DNA of 64,000 nt from Streptomyces sp. NBC_01803 (GTDB lineage: Bacteria > Actinomycetota > Actinomycetes > Streptomycetales > Streptomycetaceae), in contig NZ_CP109073.1 in NCBI RefSeq assembly GCF_035917415.1, positions 806,001 through 870,000 of the forward strand, in the 5' to 3' direction. Every line of letters begins with the position of its first letter. The stretch's first letter is position 1. The notes beneath the pieces were generated by a model that saw nothing but the letters and a program-made list of their open reading frames with translations, was not told the DNA's origin and ran no database searches. Below, in pieces: positions 1 through 9,339 of the stretch. Position numbers and translations under genes: made by a program.

Positions 1-347
1 CCGGGGAGCATCCGGGGACGGGCTCCGGTGGCGATGACGACTCCGTCGGTGCGCAGCTCCCGTCCGCCGGCCAGGGTGACGGACCGGGCCGCGGGGTCGA
101 GCCGCACCGCGCGCTCGCCGAGCAGCCACCGCGCCTCCAGGTCCTCATACTCGTCCGCGTCCCCGAGCGCGAGCGCGTCGGCGTCGACGTCGCCCTTGAG
201 GAAGTCCTTGGACAGGGGCGGGCGATCGTAGGGGGCGTGACGCTCCTCCCCCACGACGACGATGTCGCCGTCGTAGCCCTCCGCGCGCAGCGCGCGAACC
301 GCGCTCAGACCTGCCAGCGACGCTCCGACGACGGTGATGCTTCTCAT
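1..347 (-). CDS. Ferredoxin reductase, FAD-dependent (N-terminal part, runs off window)
   Basis: Only the first ~115 codons are present. They start MRSITVVGASLAGLSAVRAL, a Rossmann FAD-binding motif (G8-x-S-x-x-G13), followed by YDRPPLSK and a second FAD contact ATGARPRML, as in rhodocoxin/putidaredoxin-type reductases. Its ATG overlaps the stop of the upstream Rieske ferredoxin gene (ATGA), so the two are translationally coupled. It presumably passes electrons from NAD(P)H to that ferredoxin and on to the Rieske oxygenases at 2.9 and 21.8 kb. The family is clear; the specific partners are inferred from context. Confidence 0.85.
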   Translation of the reverse strand, partial: MRSITVVGASLAGLSAVRALRAEGYDGDIVVVGEERHAPYDRPPLSKDFLKGDVDADALALGDADEYEDLEARWLLGERAVRLDPAARSVTLAGGRELRTDGVVIATGARPRMLP

Positions 348-664
348 CCCAGCTCCCCAACAGTGACGTGGAGCAGGACGTAGCCGTCCTCCAGCGAGAC
401 CCGGTGGGTGCGCACCGGGGCCTTCGCCGGCGGGCAGGTCGGGCGACCGGTGCGCAGGTCGAAGGATGCCTCGTGCAGGGGGCATTCGACGAAGCAGCCC
501 TCCAGCCAGCCGTCGGCCAGCGAGGCGTCCTGGTGCGTACAGGTGTCATCGATGGCGTAGACCGTGCCGTCCGCGTTGAACAACGCGATGGGGGCGGGGA
601 CGCCTTGGGTGACACGGATGGACTCGCCAGGCGGCAGGTCTTCGATCCGGCACACCGTGATCAT
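344..664 (-). CDS. Rieske [2Fe-2S] ferredoxin
   Basis: 106 residues, the usual size of a stand-alone Rieske ferredoxin. The cluster-binding motif C-T-H-x16-C-P-L-H is complete, with an intact downstream fold (RVSLEDGYVLLHV). The ATG is preceded by a GGAGG site. The gene is first in a ferredoxin-reductase pair with its own promoter at 761-825, which carries the operator shared across the betaine cluster. It is likely the electron donor to the GbcA-like oxygenases, making this a three-component system rather than the two-component GbcAB of Pseudomonas (inference). Confidence 0.9.
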   Translation of the reverse strand: MITVCRIEDLPPGESIRVTQGVPAPIALFNADGTVYAIDDTCTHQDASLADGWLEGCFVECPLHEASFDLRTGRPTCPPAKAPVRTHRVSLEDGYVLLHVTVGELG

Positions 665-760
665 GGGGAACCTCCGGGTTGCGGGTGCCCGACAGAGAGG
701 GGGAGCCGTCGGCCGGCCGATGACGCCCGGCCTTGCGACGGGAGGGGAACAGCGAGAGAT

Positions 761-825
761 GCCTCAAATAGCGCAACACAAACCACTATACGCAACATGC
801 TTTCCGTCGCGCAGCGGGTTGTCAA
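761..825 (-). promoter_or_regulatory. Promoter plus paired operator upstream of the Rieske ferredoxin (locus 1)
   Basis: On the minus strand a TTGACA hexamer (825-820) is followed 23 bp later by two 17-bp half-conserved dyads, GTTGC-GTATAGT-GGTTT (796-780) and GTTGC-GCTATTT-GAGGC (777-761). The dyads are offset by exactly 19 bp. The same layout recurs before other operons of the cluster. The position just downstream of the presumed -10 suggests repression. Confidence 0.6.
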
Positions 826-1033
826 GGGAGGAACCGCATCAGTCGGCGTTAGCGCATGAGGTTGCGGGATAAGCAACAGAATGGGTGCGGTGACCGGCGC
901 CCCGGACACGGCGTTCCGCCTCGTGGCGGCCCCGGACGCGCGCGCATCCGGGGCACGACGCCGCAGCCGAACCGCTCGGCGAACGGAAGGCGGGGCCGTG
1001 GACGCACACGTCGTCGCACGGCCCCGTCGTGCC
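826..1033. other. Intergenic, no gene seen
   Basis: This lies between the ferredoxin promoter and the end of the BCCT gene. It holds a short perfect hairpin (ccgcc-tcgt-ggcgg) flanked by two copies of gccccggac, which could end the BCCT transcript. Open frames here are out-of-frame GC artefacts. Confidence 0.4.
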
Positions 1034-2770
1034 TCAGAGCCCGGCTACTGTTGGGGGCTTCTGGGACGCCAGGCCGTTGGTGGATGTGGCGGGGCCTATG
1101 CGGAGTTCGAAGTCGCCGTCGTACTTCTCATGGCCGGCCACGACGGCCGTTTCGATGGCTTCCGTGCACTGCTGTCCACGGATGATGAGCGGGTCCTGGC
1201 GCAGATCGCGGGTGAGAGCGATGCACAACCCGACCATCACCAGGGTGAAGGGGGCGGCCGCGAGGATGGTGAGGTTCTGCAATCCGGTGAGCGCGTCGCC
1301 CGTGCCGCCACCGATGAGCAGCATGACGGCGGCGACCGCCCCGGTCAGCACACCCCAGAACACCACGACGGCCCGGGTCGGTTCCAGGGATCCGCGCTGC
1401 GAGAGCGACCCCATCACGATCGAGGCGGCGTCAGCGCCGGAGACGAAGAAGATCCCGACGAGGATCATCACCAGCAGGCTCGTCACCGTGGCGATCGGGT
1501 ATTGCTGGAGCACGTCGAAGAGTTGGCCCTCGGCTGTCGTCGCGTCGCTGAGGTGCCCCTGGTCCTGCAGCCGTATCGCCGAGCCGCCGAAGATCGCGAA
1601 CCACATCAGACTGACCGAGCTGGGGATCAGGATGACCCCGCCCACGAACTGCCGAATGGTCCGGCCACGACTGATGCGCGCGATGAACATGCCGACGAAC
1701 GGCGTCCAGGAGATCCACCAGGCCCAGTAGAAGACCGTCCACCCGGACAGCCAGTCGGCGACTCCCTCGCCATGCGATGCTTCGGTACGTCCCGCCATCT
1801 GCGTCATGTCGCCGAGGTAGGCGCTGACGGAGGTGGGCAGCAGGTCGAGGATGAGGATGGTCGGCCCGGCGACGAACACGAAGACCGCCAGGGTCAGCGC
1901 CAGCACCATGTTGATGTTGGACAGCCACTGGATGCCCTTGGCGATCCCGGACACCGCGGAGGCGACGAACGCCACGGTCAGCACCACGATCACGGCGATC
2001 AGCAGGCCGGTGCCGACGGTTCCCATCCACCCCAGTTCGGTGATGCCGCTGCCGATCTGCAGGGCGCCGAGCCCCAAGGAGGCCGCAGAACCGAAGAGGG
2101 TGGCGAAAATGGCGAGGATGTCGATGACCCGTCCGCCCCAGCCGTTCGCCCGCTTCGCGCCGATCAGTGGGGTGAACACGGCGCTGATCAACTGCCGGCG
2201 CCCGCGGCGGAAGGTGCTGTAGGCGATGGCCAGGCCCACGACCGCGTAGATCGCCCACGGGTGGAGCGTCCAGTGGAAGAGGGTGGTGGCCATGGCGGTC
2301 TCCGTGGCCTCGGCCGCGTCGGCCGGGGTGGTGCCCGGCGGCGGGCTGGAGAAGTGTGACAGTGGTTCGCTGACGCCGTAGAACATCAGGCCGATGCCCA
2401 TGCCCGCGCTGAACATCATGGCGATCCAGGAGATGGTGCGGAACTCGGGCCGCTCGTTGTCCTGGCCCAGGGTGATCCGCCCGTAACGGCTCATCGCCAG
2501 CCAAAGAGCGAAGACGACGAAGCCCGAGGCGGCGAGGACGAATACCCAGCCGCCGTTCACCATGAGCGCGTCCAGCAGCGTCCCGGACACGCTCTCCAGA
2601 GAATCGGTGGCCGTGGCTCCCACCACGACGAAGGCCAGGGTGAGGGCCGCGCTGACGCCGAAGACGACGGGGTCGGTGCGAGGGCTGACGGTGGTCGCCG
2701 GGCTTCCCGGCAGGTCCGCGCCGACGGGATGGCCTCGGCTCCCGTCTCTGCTGTGTTTTCTGTTTTTCAT
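1034..2770 (-). CDS. BCCT-family glycine betaine/choline transporter
   Basis: A 578-residue membrane protein with about 12 hydrophobic segments and BCCT hallmarks: GMGIGLMFYGVSEP, the tryptophan-rich TM8 segment WTVFYWAWWISWTPFVG followed by MFIARISRGRTIR, and FFVSGADAASIVMG. I chose the ATG at 2770 (MKNRKHSRDG) because AAAGGA lies 7 nt upstream; the frame stays open to 2830 but that start has no good site. It lies 143 bp downstream of the first Rieske oxygenase on the same strand. It probably imports the betaine degraded by the cluster. The C-terminal hydrophilic tail is short, so strong osmotic regulation is not obvious. Confidence 0.9.
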   Translation of the reverse strand: MKNRKHSRDGSRGHPVGADLPGSPATTVSPRTDPVVFGVSAALTLAFVVVGATATDSLESVSGTLLDALMVNGGWVFVLAASGFVVFALWLAMSRYGRITLGQDNERPEFRTISWIAMMFSAGMGIGLMFYGVSEPLSHFSSPPPGTTPADAAEATETAMATTLFHWTLHPWAIYAVVGLAIAYSTFRRGRRQLISAVFTPLIGAKRANGWGGRVIDILAIFATLFGSAASLGLGALQIGSGITELGWMGTVGTGLLIAVIVVLTVAFVASAVSGIAKGIQWLSNINMVLALTLAVFVFVAGPTILILDLLPTSVSAYLGDMTQMAGRTEASHGEGVADWLSGWTVFYWAWWISWTPFVGMFIARISRGRTIRQFVGGVILIPSSVSLMWFAIFGGSAIRLQDQGHLSDATTAEGQLFDVLQQYPIATVTSLLVMILVGIFFVSGADAASIVMGSLSQRGSLEPTRAVVVFWGVLTGAVAAVMLLIGGGTGDALTGLQNLTILAAAPFTLVMVGLCIALTRDLRQDPLIIRGQQCTEAIETAVVAGHEKYDGDFELRIGPATSTNGLASQKPPTVAGL

Positions 2771-2913
2771 GGGTCGTCCTTTCCGAGGGGTGGCGGTGAA
2801 AGTTGTCTCAGGGGTCGGTCGGCAGCTCATGGGCGACCTGGTGGCCTGTCGGGGACGCCGTCGGACGGCCCGCGCGAGCAGTCCCCGGGTTCGTCCGGGG
2901 GCGCGGGATGATC

Positions 2914-4035
2914 TCAGGCGCCGAGCTTGCTCTGAAGCCAGGTGTGGAATGCGCCGATGTGGTGCTCGCTGGGCACCAGGACACCGCCGCTGGCATAGAC
3001 CCGGGAACTCATCCCCGGCTGGGTACGCTCACAGGCGTCGAAATCCTGCTGATTCACCCGGTGGAACAACTCCACCGACCGCTCCACATCCGCACCGCCG
3101 TCGACGACATGGGGCAGATAGAGCCAGTCGCACTCCACCACAGTGCGGTCATGCGCCATCGGGAACATCCGATGGAAGATCACATGATCCGGCACCAGAT
3201 TGATGAACACCTGTGGCCTGACCGTGATCGCGTAATAACGCCGATCCTGCCCCTCGGCGACACCGGGAATACGGCCCAGCCCCTCAGAACCATCGACGGT
3301 GAAACCCTCAACCCCCTCACCGAACTCCGCACCATGACCCACGAAGAACTGCGCCGCATACCCATCAGCGAACTCCGGCAACACCTCCGTCAGCTCCGGA
3401 TGAATCGTCGCGCAGTGATAACACTCCATGAAATTCTCGATGATCAGCTTCCAGTTGGCCTGCACGTCATACGTGATCCGCCGGCCCACCCGCAGATCAT
3501 CGATCCCGTAATTCCCGATCGACTCCACATCACCCAGCCGCTCGACCACCGCACCGATCACGTCCTCCTCGAAGGACGGCGGAACCTCGGCCAGGCACAC
3601 CCACACATACCCCAGCCACTCCCGCACATGGACACCCACCAGCCCGTACCCGACCCGGTCGACATCCGGCATCGACGTCAGATTCGGCGCCGCGACCAGC
3701 TTCCCGTCCAGACCATAGGTCCAGGCGTGATACGGACACTGGAACGCCCGCTTGACCTCACCCGACTCCTCCGTGCACAACTTCGCACCACGGTGCCGGC
3801 AAACGTTCAAGAACGCCCTGACCGACCCGTCCCGGGCACGGGAGACCAGCACACTCTCCCGCCCCACCTGACACGTCCGGAACTGACCCGGCCTGGACAG
3901 ATCCGAAGCGCGGGCCACACAGAACCACATCGCCTCGAAAACCCGCTCCTGCTCCAGAGCGAAAATCCCCGGATCGGTGTAGTACTCCCCCGACAGCGTC
4001 GAGATCAGACTGGAAGACAGATTCGTCATGGTCAC
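2914..4035 (-). CDS. gbcA: Rieske non-heme iron oxygenase, copy 1 (glycine betaine monooxygenase-like, GbcA)
   Basis: 373 residues. The N-terminal Rieske domain has C79-R-H81 and C100-P-Y-H103. The catalytic domain has the mononuclear-iron segment NFMECYHCATIHPEL with H207 and H212. The family removes one methyl from glycine betaine (or related betaines such as stachydrine), giving dimethylglycine and formaldehyde. It sits 20 bp after the sarcosine oxidase gene and before the BCCT transporter. The gene is almost identical to the one at 21805-22926: the only amino-acid differences are A67 (S in copy 2) and S370 in QSKLGA (N in copy 2). The exact substrate is inferred from the surrounding genes. 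Confidence 0.88.
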   Translation of the reverse strand: MTMTNLSSSLISTLSGEYYTDPGIFALEQERVFEAMWFCVARASDLSRPGQFRTCQVGRESVLVSRARDGSVRAFLNVCRHRGAKLCTEESGEVKRAFQCPYHAWTYGLDGKLVAAPNLTSMPDVDRVGYGLVGVHVREWLGYVWVCLAEVPPSFEEDVIGAVVERLGDVESIGNYGIDDLRVGRRITYDVQANWKLIIENFMECYHCATIHPELTEVLPEFADGYAAQFFVGHGAEFGEGVEGFTVDGSEGLGRIPGVAEGQDRRYYAITVRPQVFINLVPDHVIFHRMFPMAHDRTVVECDWLYLPHVVDGGADVERSVELFHRVNQQDFDACERTQPGMSSRVYASGGVLVPSEHHIGAFHTWLQSKLGA

Positions 4036-4075
4036 ATGTCACCTTCGGAGAAACGTCAGACGCGCACACGTCGAG
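2918..4075. repeat. Large direct repeat, copy A (gbcA unit)
   Basis: About 1.16 kb matching 21809-22966 in the same orientation, with only about five mismatches that I can see. It covers the whole oxygenase gene except the stop codon. It also covers the spacer with its ribosome binding site and the last codons of the upstream gene (…RRVRV stop here, …RRVGV stop in copy B). It shows no terminal inverted repeats or transposase, so it is a segmental duplication or gene conversion, not an insertion sequence. Confidence 0.95.
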
Positions 4076-5204
4076 GGTCGAACAGGGCGATGGAATGCTT
4101 GGTGGTGCCTTCGGTGGCCAGGTCGGCGAGGATTTCGCCGATCACCGGAACGAACTTGAACCCATGGCCGGAGAACCCGCACGCCACTGTCACTTGGGGG
4201 TGCTCGGGGTACCGGGAAATGACGAAATGCTCGTCGGGGGTGTTGGCGTACATGCAGGCCGCGGCCTTGAGGAAGCTGCCGGGCAGAGTGGGGATGCGCG
4301 GGCGCAGGTACTCGGTCATGGCCGCGATCTCGTCCGGGTGGATTCGGCGGTCAAGACTGTCGGGGTCGCTGGGGACGCCCTTGCGGAAAAAGGCGACCTT
4401 AGCTCCGCCTTCGGGTCCGTCGAGGGCGGGGAAGCCGTAGATCTGGGTGCCGTCCGGATCCTCCCAGACGTAGACGGGGTGCCCGTCGGCGGAAAACGGG
4501 CCGGTCCCGCCTTCGGGCTGGAACCAGTACATGACCTGCCGCTCCACCGTCACGGTCACGCCCAGGTCGGGGAGGAGCTTGGGGGCCCACGCGCCGGTGG
4601 CGATGACCAGCCGGTCGGCGGTGTACACGCCGCGGTCGGTGGCCACCCAGGCCCTGCCCCCCGGTCCGTCGGTCTCCCAGCGCCGGACGACCTCCCCGAA
4701 ACGCAGCTCGGCACCGCGGGCGCGGGCCAGCTCCAGGTGGGCGGTGACGGTCGCCTCCGGCCGGGCCACCCCCGCCTTGCGCTCGTAGAAGGCGACGTCC
4801 TCGGCGGCCGGACGGAAAGTCGGGAAGCGTCGCCGGATGTCGGCGGCGGTAAGGATCTCGTGGTCCAGGTCCCACCGCTGGGCGCTCTTCAGGGTGCCGG
4901 AGAACGCCGTGCTGTCCTCACGGCCGATCATCAGGCCGCCGGTTTCGATGAAGACCTCGCGTCCCGAGTCGACCGTCAGCTTCTCCCACAGTTCGTGGGC
5001 ACGGAGCAGCAAGGGAACGTAGGCGGGGTCCTCGAAGTACGCCTGCCGGTAGACGCGGGATCCACCGTGGCTGGAGCCGAAGTTGTGGGCCGGGCCGAAG
5101 CGCTCCAGGCCGAGCACTCGCTGGCCGCGAGCGGCGAGGTGGTAGGCGGCTGCGCTGCCCATCCCGCCCAGACCGACGACGATCACGTCGTACGAGGAGG
5201 GCAT
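4056..5204 (-). CDS. solA: FAD-dependent monomeric sarcosine oxidase / N-methyl amino acid oxidase (SolA/MTOX family)
   Basis: 382 residues, the family's normal length. The N-terminal FAD motif is GLGGMGSAA (11-19), and [14 protein letters not shown] follows. Near residue 315, [11 protein letters not shown] supplies the Cys that binds FAD covalently in MSOX/MTOX, and [10 protein letters not shown] is the C-terminal signature. It oxidises an N-methyl amino acid, here probably sarcosine, to glycine, formaldehyde and H2O2. The ATG at 5204 has GGAGA upstream. It lies between the formaldehyde-detoxification pair and gbcA. The last five residues come from the duplicated segment shared with folP at 22.9 kb. 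Confidence 0.87.
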   Translation of the reverse strand: MPSSYDVIVVGLGGMGSAAAYHLAARGQRVLGLERFGPAHNFGSSHGGSRVYRQAYFEDPAYVPLLLRAHELWEKLTVDSGREVFIETGGLMIGREDSTAFSGTLKSAQRWDLDHEILTAADIRRRFPTFRPAAEDVAFYERKAGVARPEATVTAHLELARARGAELRFGEVVRRWETDGPGGRAWVATDRGVYTADRLVIATGAWAPKLLPDLGVTVTVERQVMYWFQPEGGTGPFSADGHPVYVWEDPDGTQIYGFPALDGPEGGAKVAFFRKGVPSDPDSLDRRIHPDEIAAMTEYLRPRIPTLPGSFLKAAACMYANTPDEHFVISRYPEHPQVTVACGFSGHGFKFVPVIGEILADLATEGTTKHSIALFDPRRVRV

Positions 5205-5296
5205 GTGTCCATCTCCTGGATCTTGCTGACGATGCGTTGGTGGTACTGGTGCCCGGGCGGGCTCAGCCGGTCGGCGCCGCCCCTGTGCGGGGCGGG

Positions 5297-5926
5297 TCAG
5301 TGCCCTCGGGCGATCCATTCGCCGAGAGCGGGTGCTTCGGCCCCGATCGAGGTGTTGCCGCCGTGCCCGGTGTGCACAGTGGTGTCGGCGGGGAGAGTGA
5401 GCAGCCGGTCGCGGATCGAGGCGATGATGGTGTCGAAGTCGGAGTACGAGCGGCCGGTGGCGCCGGGGCCGCCCTGGAAGAGGGTGTCGCCGGAGAACAG
5501 TGCCTCCAGCTCCGGTGCGTACAGGCAGACCGCCCCGGGAGCGTGCCCGGGGGTGTGCACCACATGCAGTCCGGTGCCGGCCACCGTCAGCAGCTCGCCG
5601 TCGACCAGCTCCCGGTCGGGCTCCCGCTGAGGGTGCTGGAGCTTCCACAGCACCGTGTCAGCGGGGTGGAGCAGGATGGGCGCTCCGGTGCGGGCCGCGA
5701 GGGCCGGAGCGGCGTTGATGTGGTCGTTGTGGGCGTGCGTGCACACGATGGCGACCAGACGCCGGTCGCCGACCGCCGCGGCGATCGCCGCGTCGTCGTG
5801 CGCGGCATCGATGACCAGGACCTCCTGCTCATCGCCGACCAGCCAGACGTTGTTCTCCACCTCCCAGCTGCCGCCGTCCAGCTCGAAGGTCCCGGAGGTG
5901 ATCAGGTGCTCGATCCGCGCGGTCAC
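5297..5926 (-). CDS. MBL-fold hydrolase, probable S-formylmycothiol hydrolase
   Basis: 209 residues with the metallo-beta-lactamase motif THAHNDH, a later HTPGHAPG, and FSGDTLF, the pattern of glyoxalase-II-like thioesterases. Its ATG overlaps the stop of the mycothiol-dependent dehydrogenase gene. Actinobacteria commonly pair these two genes, so the likely reaction is hydrolysis of S-formylmycothiol to formate and mycothiol. The fold is seen in the sequence; the substrate is inferred from pairing. Confidence 0.85.
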   Translation of the reverse strand: MTARIEHLITSGTFELDGGSWEVENNVWLVGDEQEVLVIDAAHDDAAIAAAVGDRRLVAIVCTHAHNDHINAAPALAARTGAPILLHPADTVLWKLQHPQREPDRELVDGELLTVAGTGLHVVHTPGHAPGAVCLYAPELEALFSGDTLFQGGPGATGRSYSDFDTIIASIRDRLLTLPADTTVHTGHGGNTSIGAEAPALGEWIARGH

Positions 5927-7008
5927 AGGACCACCACCGAGCGCAGAACCTCACCACGGTGCATCTTCTCGAACGCCGACTCCACCTGGTCCAGGGCGAT
6001 CTCCTCGCTGACGAAGGCGTCCAGGTCGAGGCGTCCCTGCAGATAGAGGTCGATCAGGGCGGGGAAGTCCCGGGAGGGCAGGCAGTCGCCGTACCAGGAA
6101 GACTTCAGGGCCCCGCCGCGGCCAAAGACGTCCAGCAGCGGCAGTTCCAGCTTCGCCTCGGGCATGGGCACGCCCACCAGCACCACCGTTCCGGCCAGAT
6201 CGCGGGCGTAGAACGCCTGCTTGTACGTCTCGGGGCGGCCCACCGCGTCCACGACGACATCGGCGCCGAAGCCGCCGGTGAGCGTGCGGACGGCCTCGAC
6301 AGCGTCGGTCTCGGAGGAGTTGACGGTGGCGGTGGCGCCCATCTTCTCGGCCCACTTCAGCTTCCGCTCGTCGACGTCGACGGCGATGATGCGGCTGGCG
6401 CCGGCGACAGCGGCGCCGGCGATGGCCGCCATGCCCACACCTCCGCAGCCGATCACGGCGATCGAGTCGCCCCTGCCCACGGCGCCGGTGTTGACCGCGG
6501 CGCCGAACCCGGCCATCACGCCGCAGCCGAGCAGCCCCGCCGCGGCGGGCGAGGCAGCCGGATCGACCTTGGTGCACTGTCCGGCGGCGACCAGGGTCTT
6601 CTCGGCGAACGCGCCGATGCCGAGCGCGGAGCTAAGCGGCGTGCCGTCGAGCAGCGTCATCGACTGGGTGGCGTTGTGGGTGGTGAAGCAGTACCACGGC
6701 TTGCCCTTGCGGCAGGCCCGGCACTGACCGCAGACCGCGCGCCAGTTGAGAACGACGAAGTCGCCGGGCGCGACCTCGGTGACGTCCTCACCGACCGCCT
6801 CGACCACGCCCGCGGCCTCATGACCGAGCAGGAAGGGGAACTCGTCGGTGATCCCGCCCTCCCGATAGTGCAGGTCGGTGTGGCAGACGCCGCACGCCTG
6901 CACCCGCACCAGCGCCTCCCCCGGGCCGGGATCCGGCACCAGGATGTTCTCCACCGAGACCGGAGCGCCTTTCTCCCGGGCGACGACTGCGCGTACCTCG
7001 TGTGACAT
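5923..7008 (-). CDS. mscR: S-(hydroxymethyl)mycothiol dehydrogenase (formaldehyde detoxification)
   Basis: A 361-residue class III zinc alcohol dehydrogenase. Visible are GVCHTDLH (C42, H43), LGHEAAG (H63), a structural-zinc block [15 protein letters not shown], and the NAD motif CGGVGMAAI. Length and sequence match actinobacterial mycothiol-dependent formaldehyde dehydrogenases. It oxidises the formaldehyde-mycothiol adduct made when betaine and sarcosine are demethylated. It is the first gene of a minus-strand unit mscR - MBL - solA - gbcA - bccT, with GAGGAG before the ATG and the shared operator 230 bp upstream. Confidence 0.9.
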   Translation of the reverse strand: MSHEVRAVVAREKGAPVSVENILVPDPGPGEALVRVQACGVCHTDLHYREGGITDEFPFLLGHEAAGVVEAVGEDVTEVAPGDFVVLNWRAVCGQCRACRKGKPWYCFTTHNATQSMTLLDGTPLSSALGIGAFAEKTLVAAGQCTKVDPAASPAAAGLLGCGVMAGFGAAVNTGAVGRGDSIAVIGCGGVGMAAIAGAAVAGASRIIAVDVDERKLKWAEKMGATATVNSSETDAVEAVRTLTGGFGADVVVDAVGRPETYKQAFYARDLAGTVVLVGVPMPEAKLELPLLDVFGRGGALKSSWYGDCLPSRDFPALIDLYLQGRLDLDAFVSEEIALDQVESAFEKMHRGEVLRSVVVL

Positions 7009-7235
7009 GGTCAAGCTCCTCGCTGGGGGCCGAAAGCGAGCTTCGGCCGGACGTTCTGTGGCTGGCGACGACGCCGGATCGCGCGGTGAGACCGGCGAGG
7101 GAAGGAAGTGACCTTCGCCGGTGGTGGGTGCTCCGCACGAACGAGGTCCGATGTGCTCAACGGCCCCGGCGGCCGTTCGCGGGAAGATCCAGCAGAAGTT
7201 CGTTGAGGCCAGGACGGAGTCGCCGGACCCGCGCT

Positions 7236-7299
7236 GTTGCGCATAGCGCACCCTTGTCTATTTGACACAACAGTCTGGCGCTCCGGAGGGGGCTGTCAA
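7236..7299 (-). promoter_or_regulatory. Promoter plus paired operator of the mscR-gbcA-bccT unit (locus 2)
   Basis: On the minus strand TTGACA (7299-7294) is followed after 22 bp by GTTGT-GTCAAAT-AGACA (7271-7255). Offset by 19 bp is a second site, read on the plus strand as GTTGC-GCATAGC-GCACC (7236-7252). The layout is the same as at loci 1, 4, 6 and 7. Confidence 0.65.
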
Positions 7300-7471
7300 G
7301 GGGGCAGTCGACCCGAATCGCCCGACGGTGTTCGGCCGGGCCGCCCGGACGGCTTCCCGAGCGAGAAGCGCGGCACGACGAACCGCCGGAGGAACCGCTG
7401 GGACACGTGGCTCGCGCACCGCGACCTCCTTCCAGCACCACCGCGGGATCCACCGCCGCGACACGACACTT

Positions 7472-7534
7472 GTTGCGCCCACAGATGCACGTTTCTGCAT
7501 ACGCAACAAAATATCGATATTGTATCGGCGTCAA
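7472..7534 (-). promoter_or_regulatory. Second paired operator between mscR and iclR (locus 3)
   Basis: Two dyads are offset by 19 bp: GTTGC-GCCCACA-GATGC (7472-7488) and GTTTC-TGCATAC-GCAAC (7491-7507). TTGACG (7534-7529) on the minus strand lies 21 bp further upstream. The orientation points back towards mscR, so it may be a distal promoter of that unit or a binding site shared with the divergent iclR. The rest of the 7009-7693 gap holds no gene. Confidence 0.5.
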
Positions 7535-7685
7535 GACATGCGGTTGAAGTTCTTGTAACTTCCCGGCCCGCCCGGACAACGGCTTCGCCCCCATCGGCCG
7601 CCGGCGGGGCCCGCCCAGCCCCCTCCCCCAGAACTTCCGGAAGAGGCCACCCAAAGGTCCCCACGAGGAGCGCTCTGCGCATAGA

Positions 7686-7702
7686 GTTGCGCCATGAGCA
7701 AC
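7686..7702. promoter_or_regulatory. Perfect GTTGC-N7-GCAAC dyad over the iclR start codon
   Basis: GTTGC-GCCATGA-GCAAC. The ATG of the regulator gene is inside the 7-bp centre. Binding here would block translation-initiation-region transcription, consistent with autorepression. The same arrangement occurs at the second iclR (18625-18641). Confidence 0.65.
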
Positions 7703-8524
7703 AATTTGCGTGGTCGTTGGCCGCTTGAGGGGGCGGACTCCTCTCACCAGCCGGAGTCCCCGGTGCGATCCGTCGACCGGGCCGTGGCCATCCTGGAGTT
7801 TCTGGGGCGCCGGGAAGAGGCGGGCGTCACGGAGATAGCCGCCGAGCTCGGGGTGCACAAGTCGACGGCATCCCGGCTCGCCACCGCTCTGGAGGTGCGC
7901 GGGCTCATCGAGCAGACGGATGAGCGCGGCAAGTACCGCCTCGGTCTCGGCCTGATCCGCCTGGCCGGTGCCGCCACGGTCCGACTGGACCTGTCCCGGC
8001 AGAGCCGCCGGGTCTGCGAGCGGCTCGCGGCACAGGTCGCGGAGACCATCAACCTCGCCATCCCCGAAAGAGACGCCGCGATCAACATCGACCAGGTGCT
8101 CGGCCCCTCCGCCATCACCACGCACAACTGGCTGGGACGGCGGTCGCCGCTGCACGCCACCTCCAGCGGCAAGGCGCTGCTGGCACATCTGCCCGAGCCC
8201 CAGCGCGAGAGCACGCTGGCGGCACCCCTGGAGCGCTACACGCCGCGCACCGTCACCGATCCCGGCACCCTCCGGGCTCAACTGGCGAGCATCCGCACGG
8301 AGGGCTGCGCCTACAGCGTGGAGGAGTTCGAAACGGGTCTGAACGCGGTGGCCGCGCCGGTCCTCACCGTCAACGGGCAGGTGGTGGCCGCTCTCAGCGC
8401 CTCGGGGCCGTCCTTCCGGTTGACCGAGCAGCGACTGCTGGAGATCTCCCCCCTGGTGCGGGCCGCGGCCAGGAAGATCTCAGCCCGGCTCGGCTACCTC
8501 CGCCGGTCCGAGACTCACGGGTGA
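7694..8524 (+). CDS. IclR-family transcriptional regulator 1
   Basis: 276 residues. The N-terminal winged helix (about 25-90) includes SVDRAVAILEFL, VTEIAAELGVHKSTASRLATAL and KYRLGLGLIRLA. The C-terminal IclR ligand domain includes LHATSSGKALLAHL and a final ALSASGPSFRL. It is transcribed divergently from the mscR-gbcA-bccT unit and is clearly paralogous to the IclR at 18633. It is a strong candidate for the protein that binds the GTTGC-N7-GCAAC pairs in the cluster. The effector (betaine, dimethylglycine, sarcosine or formaldehyde-related) cannot be told from sequence. Confidence 0.92.
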   Translation: MSNNLRGRWPLEGADSSHQPESPVRSVDRAVAILEFLGRREEAGVTEIAAELGVHKSTASRLATALEVRGLIEQTDERGKYRLGLGLIRLAGAATVRLDLSRQSRRVCERLAAQVAETINLAIPERDAAINIDQVLGPSAITTHNWLGRRSPLHATSSGKALLAHLPEPQRESTLAAPLERYTPRTVTDPGTLRAQLASIRTEGCAYSVEEFETGLNAVAAPVLTVNGQVVAALSASGPSFRLTEQRLLEISPLVRAAARKISARLGYLRRSETHG

Positions 8525-8570
8525 GGCGCCCCGCCCGCGGCGGGCTTCGGACCGCGTGCGCGCACAGCGG

Positions 8571-8614
8571 CGTCTCACCCACAGGGCGCCCCAGGCCGTC
8601 CTGTGGGTGAGACG
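8571..8614. terminator. Bidirectional hairpin terminator between iclR 1 and soxG
   Basis: Perfect 15-bp inverted repeat: cgtctcacccacagg at 8571-8585 pairs with cctgtgggtgagacg at 8600-8614 around a 14-nt loop. It lies between two converging genes. Confidence 0.8.
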
Positions 8615-8670
8615 TGGCCGAAGCAGGCCGGCGACACGCGCCGGCCGCGGCGGCGTGACGGCCTTCCGCT

Positions 8671-9339
8671 TTACGGCTGCTCGGCGAACCCCCCACCGGT
8701 GACGTCCCACACCTCACAGGGCAACACGCCTCGGAGGCGGTCACGCGCGACGTATTCGGAGGCCGCGTCGAGCAGCCAGTCGGCCAGGTAGCCGGCGAAC
8801 GAGGAGCGCACCAGCACCCAGAAGCCGGGCTTGTGCTCGTCCCGCGGGACCAGCACCACCTGGGCGCGGGCCAGTGTCGTCTGCGCGCAGCGGCCCGCGC
8901 CGAAGGAACGGGGGTGCAGGTCGAGGGAGCAGCCGTGGGCCAGTAGCTCAGCGGCCCGTGGCCCGGCGACGAGCAGGGTGGTGCGCTGTGCCGAGACGTC
9001 CACGACGGAGGCGGGCTCCTCGCCCACGGCTTCGCGCAGCCGCTCCTCGACCTCCCCCGCGCCGCCGGGCGGGCCGACGACGAGCCACTCGTCCGGACCG
9101 AGCCACAGGACGGACAGCTCGCCGCCCCGGCTGACGGTGTTCGGCTCCAGCGGCAGCGGTACGCCGAGGGCCAGGCCGACGGCCTCCGCCGCCGGGCTCT
9201 TGGGCTCGACGCGCACACTGACCTGGGTCAGGAACGGGAGTTCGGCCAGGCGCAGCGCGCCGCCCGATGTCCGGCCCGCGGCCGCCAGCCGGTCGGCGGC
9301 GTGCGCCAACGGGCTGCGCCGGGTGGTGATTTCAGCCAT
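8671..9339 (-). CDS. soxG: Heterotetrameric sarcosine oxidase, gamma subunit
   Basis: 222 residues, last gene of the soxBDAG run. The pattern LSVLWLGPDEWLVVGPPG, then VVDVSAQRTTLLVAGPRAAELLAHGC…DLHPRSF, ending WLLDAASEYV, is typical of SoxG (GcvT-like fold). It starts 8 bp inside the end of soxA, showing tight coupling. The gamma subunit lines the cavity where tetrahydrofolate receives the C1 unit. Confidence 0.88.
   Translation of the reverse strand: MAEITTRRSPLAHAADRLAAAGRTSGGALRLAELPFLTQVSVRVEPKSPAAEAVGLALGVPLPLEPNTVSRGGELSVLWLGPDEWLVVGPPGGAGEVEERLREAVGEEPASVVDVSAQRTTLLVAGPRAAELLAHGCSLDLHPRSFGAGRCAQTTLARAQVVLVPRDEHKPGFWVLVRSSFAGYLADWLLDAASEYVARDRLRGVLPCEVWDVTGGGFAEQP

Noticed and set aside
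771..796. GTTGC boxes considered as -10 elements (for example TATAGT at locus 1)
   Set aside because: They would be 28-30 bp from the TTGACA hexamer, too far for a -35/-10 pair. A weak -10 lies 16-19 bp away and the boxes follow it, fitting operators better.
2803..4440. Long plus-strand open frame (545 codons) opposite gbcA 1
   Set aside because: Antisense shadow of the Rieske oxygenase and SolA; His/Pro/Arg-rich, no family pattern, and mirrored identically opposite the second copy at 21.8-23.2 kb.
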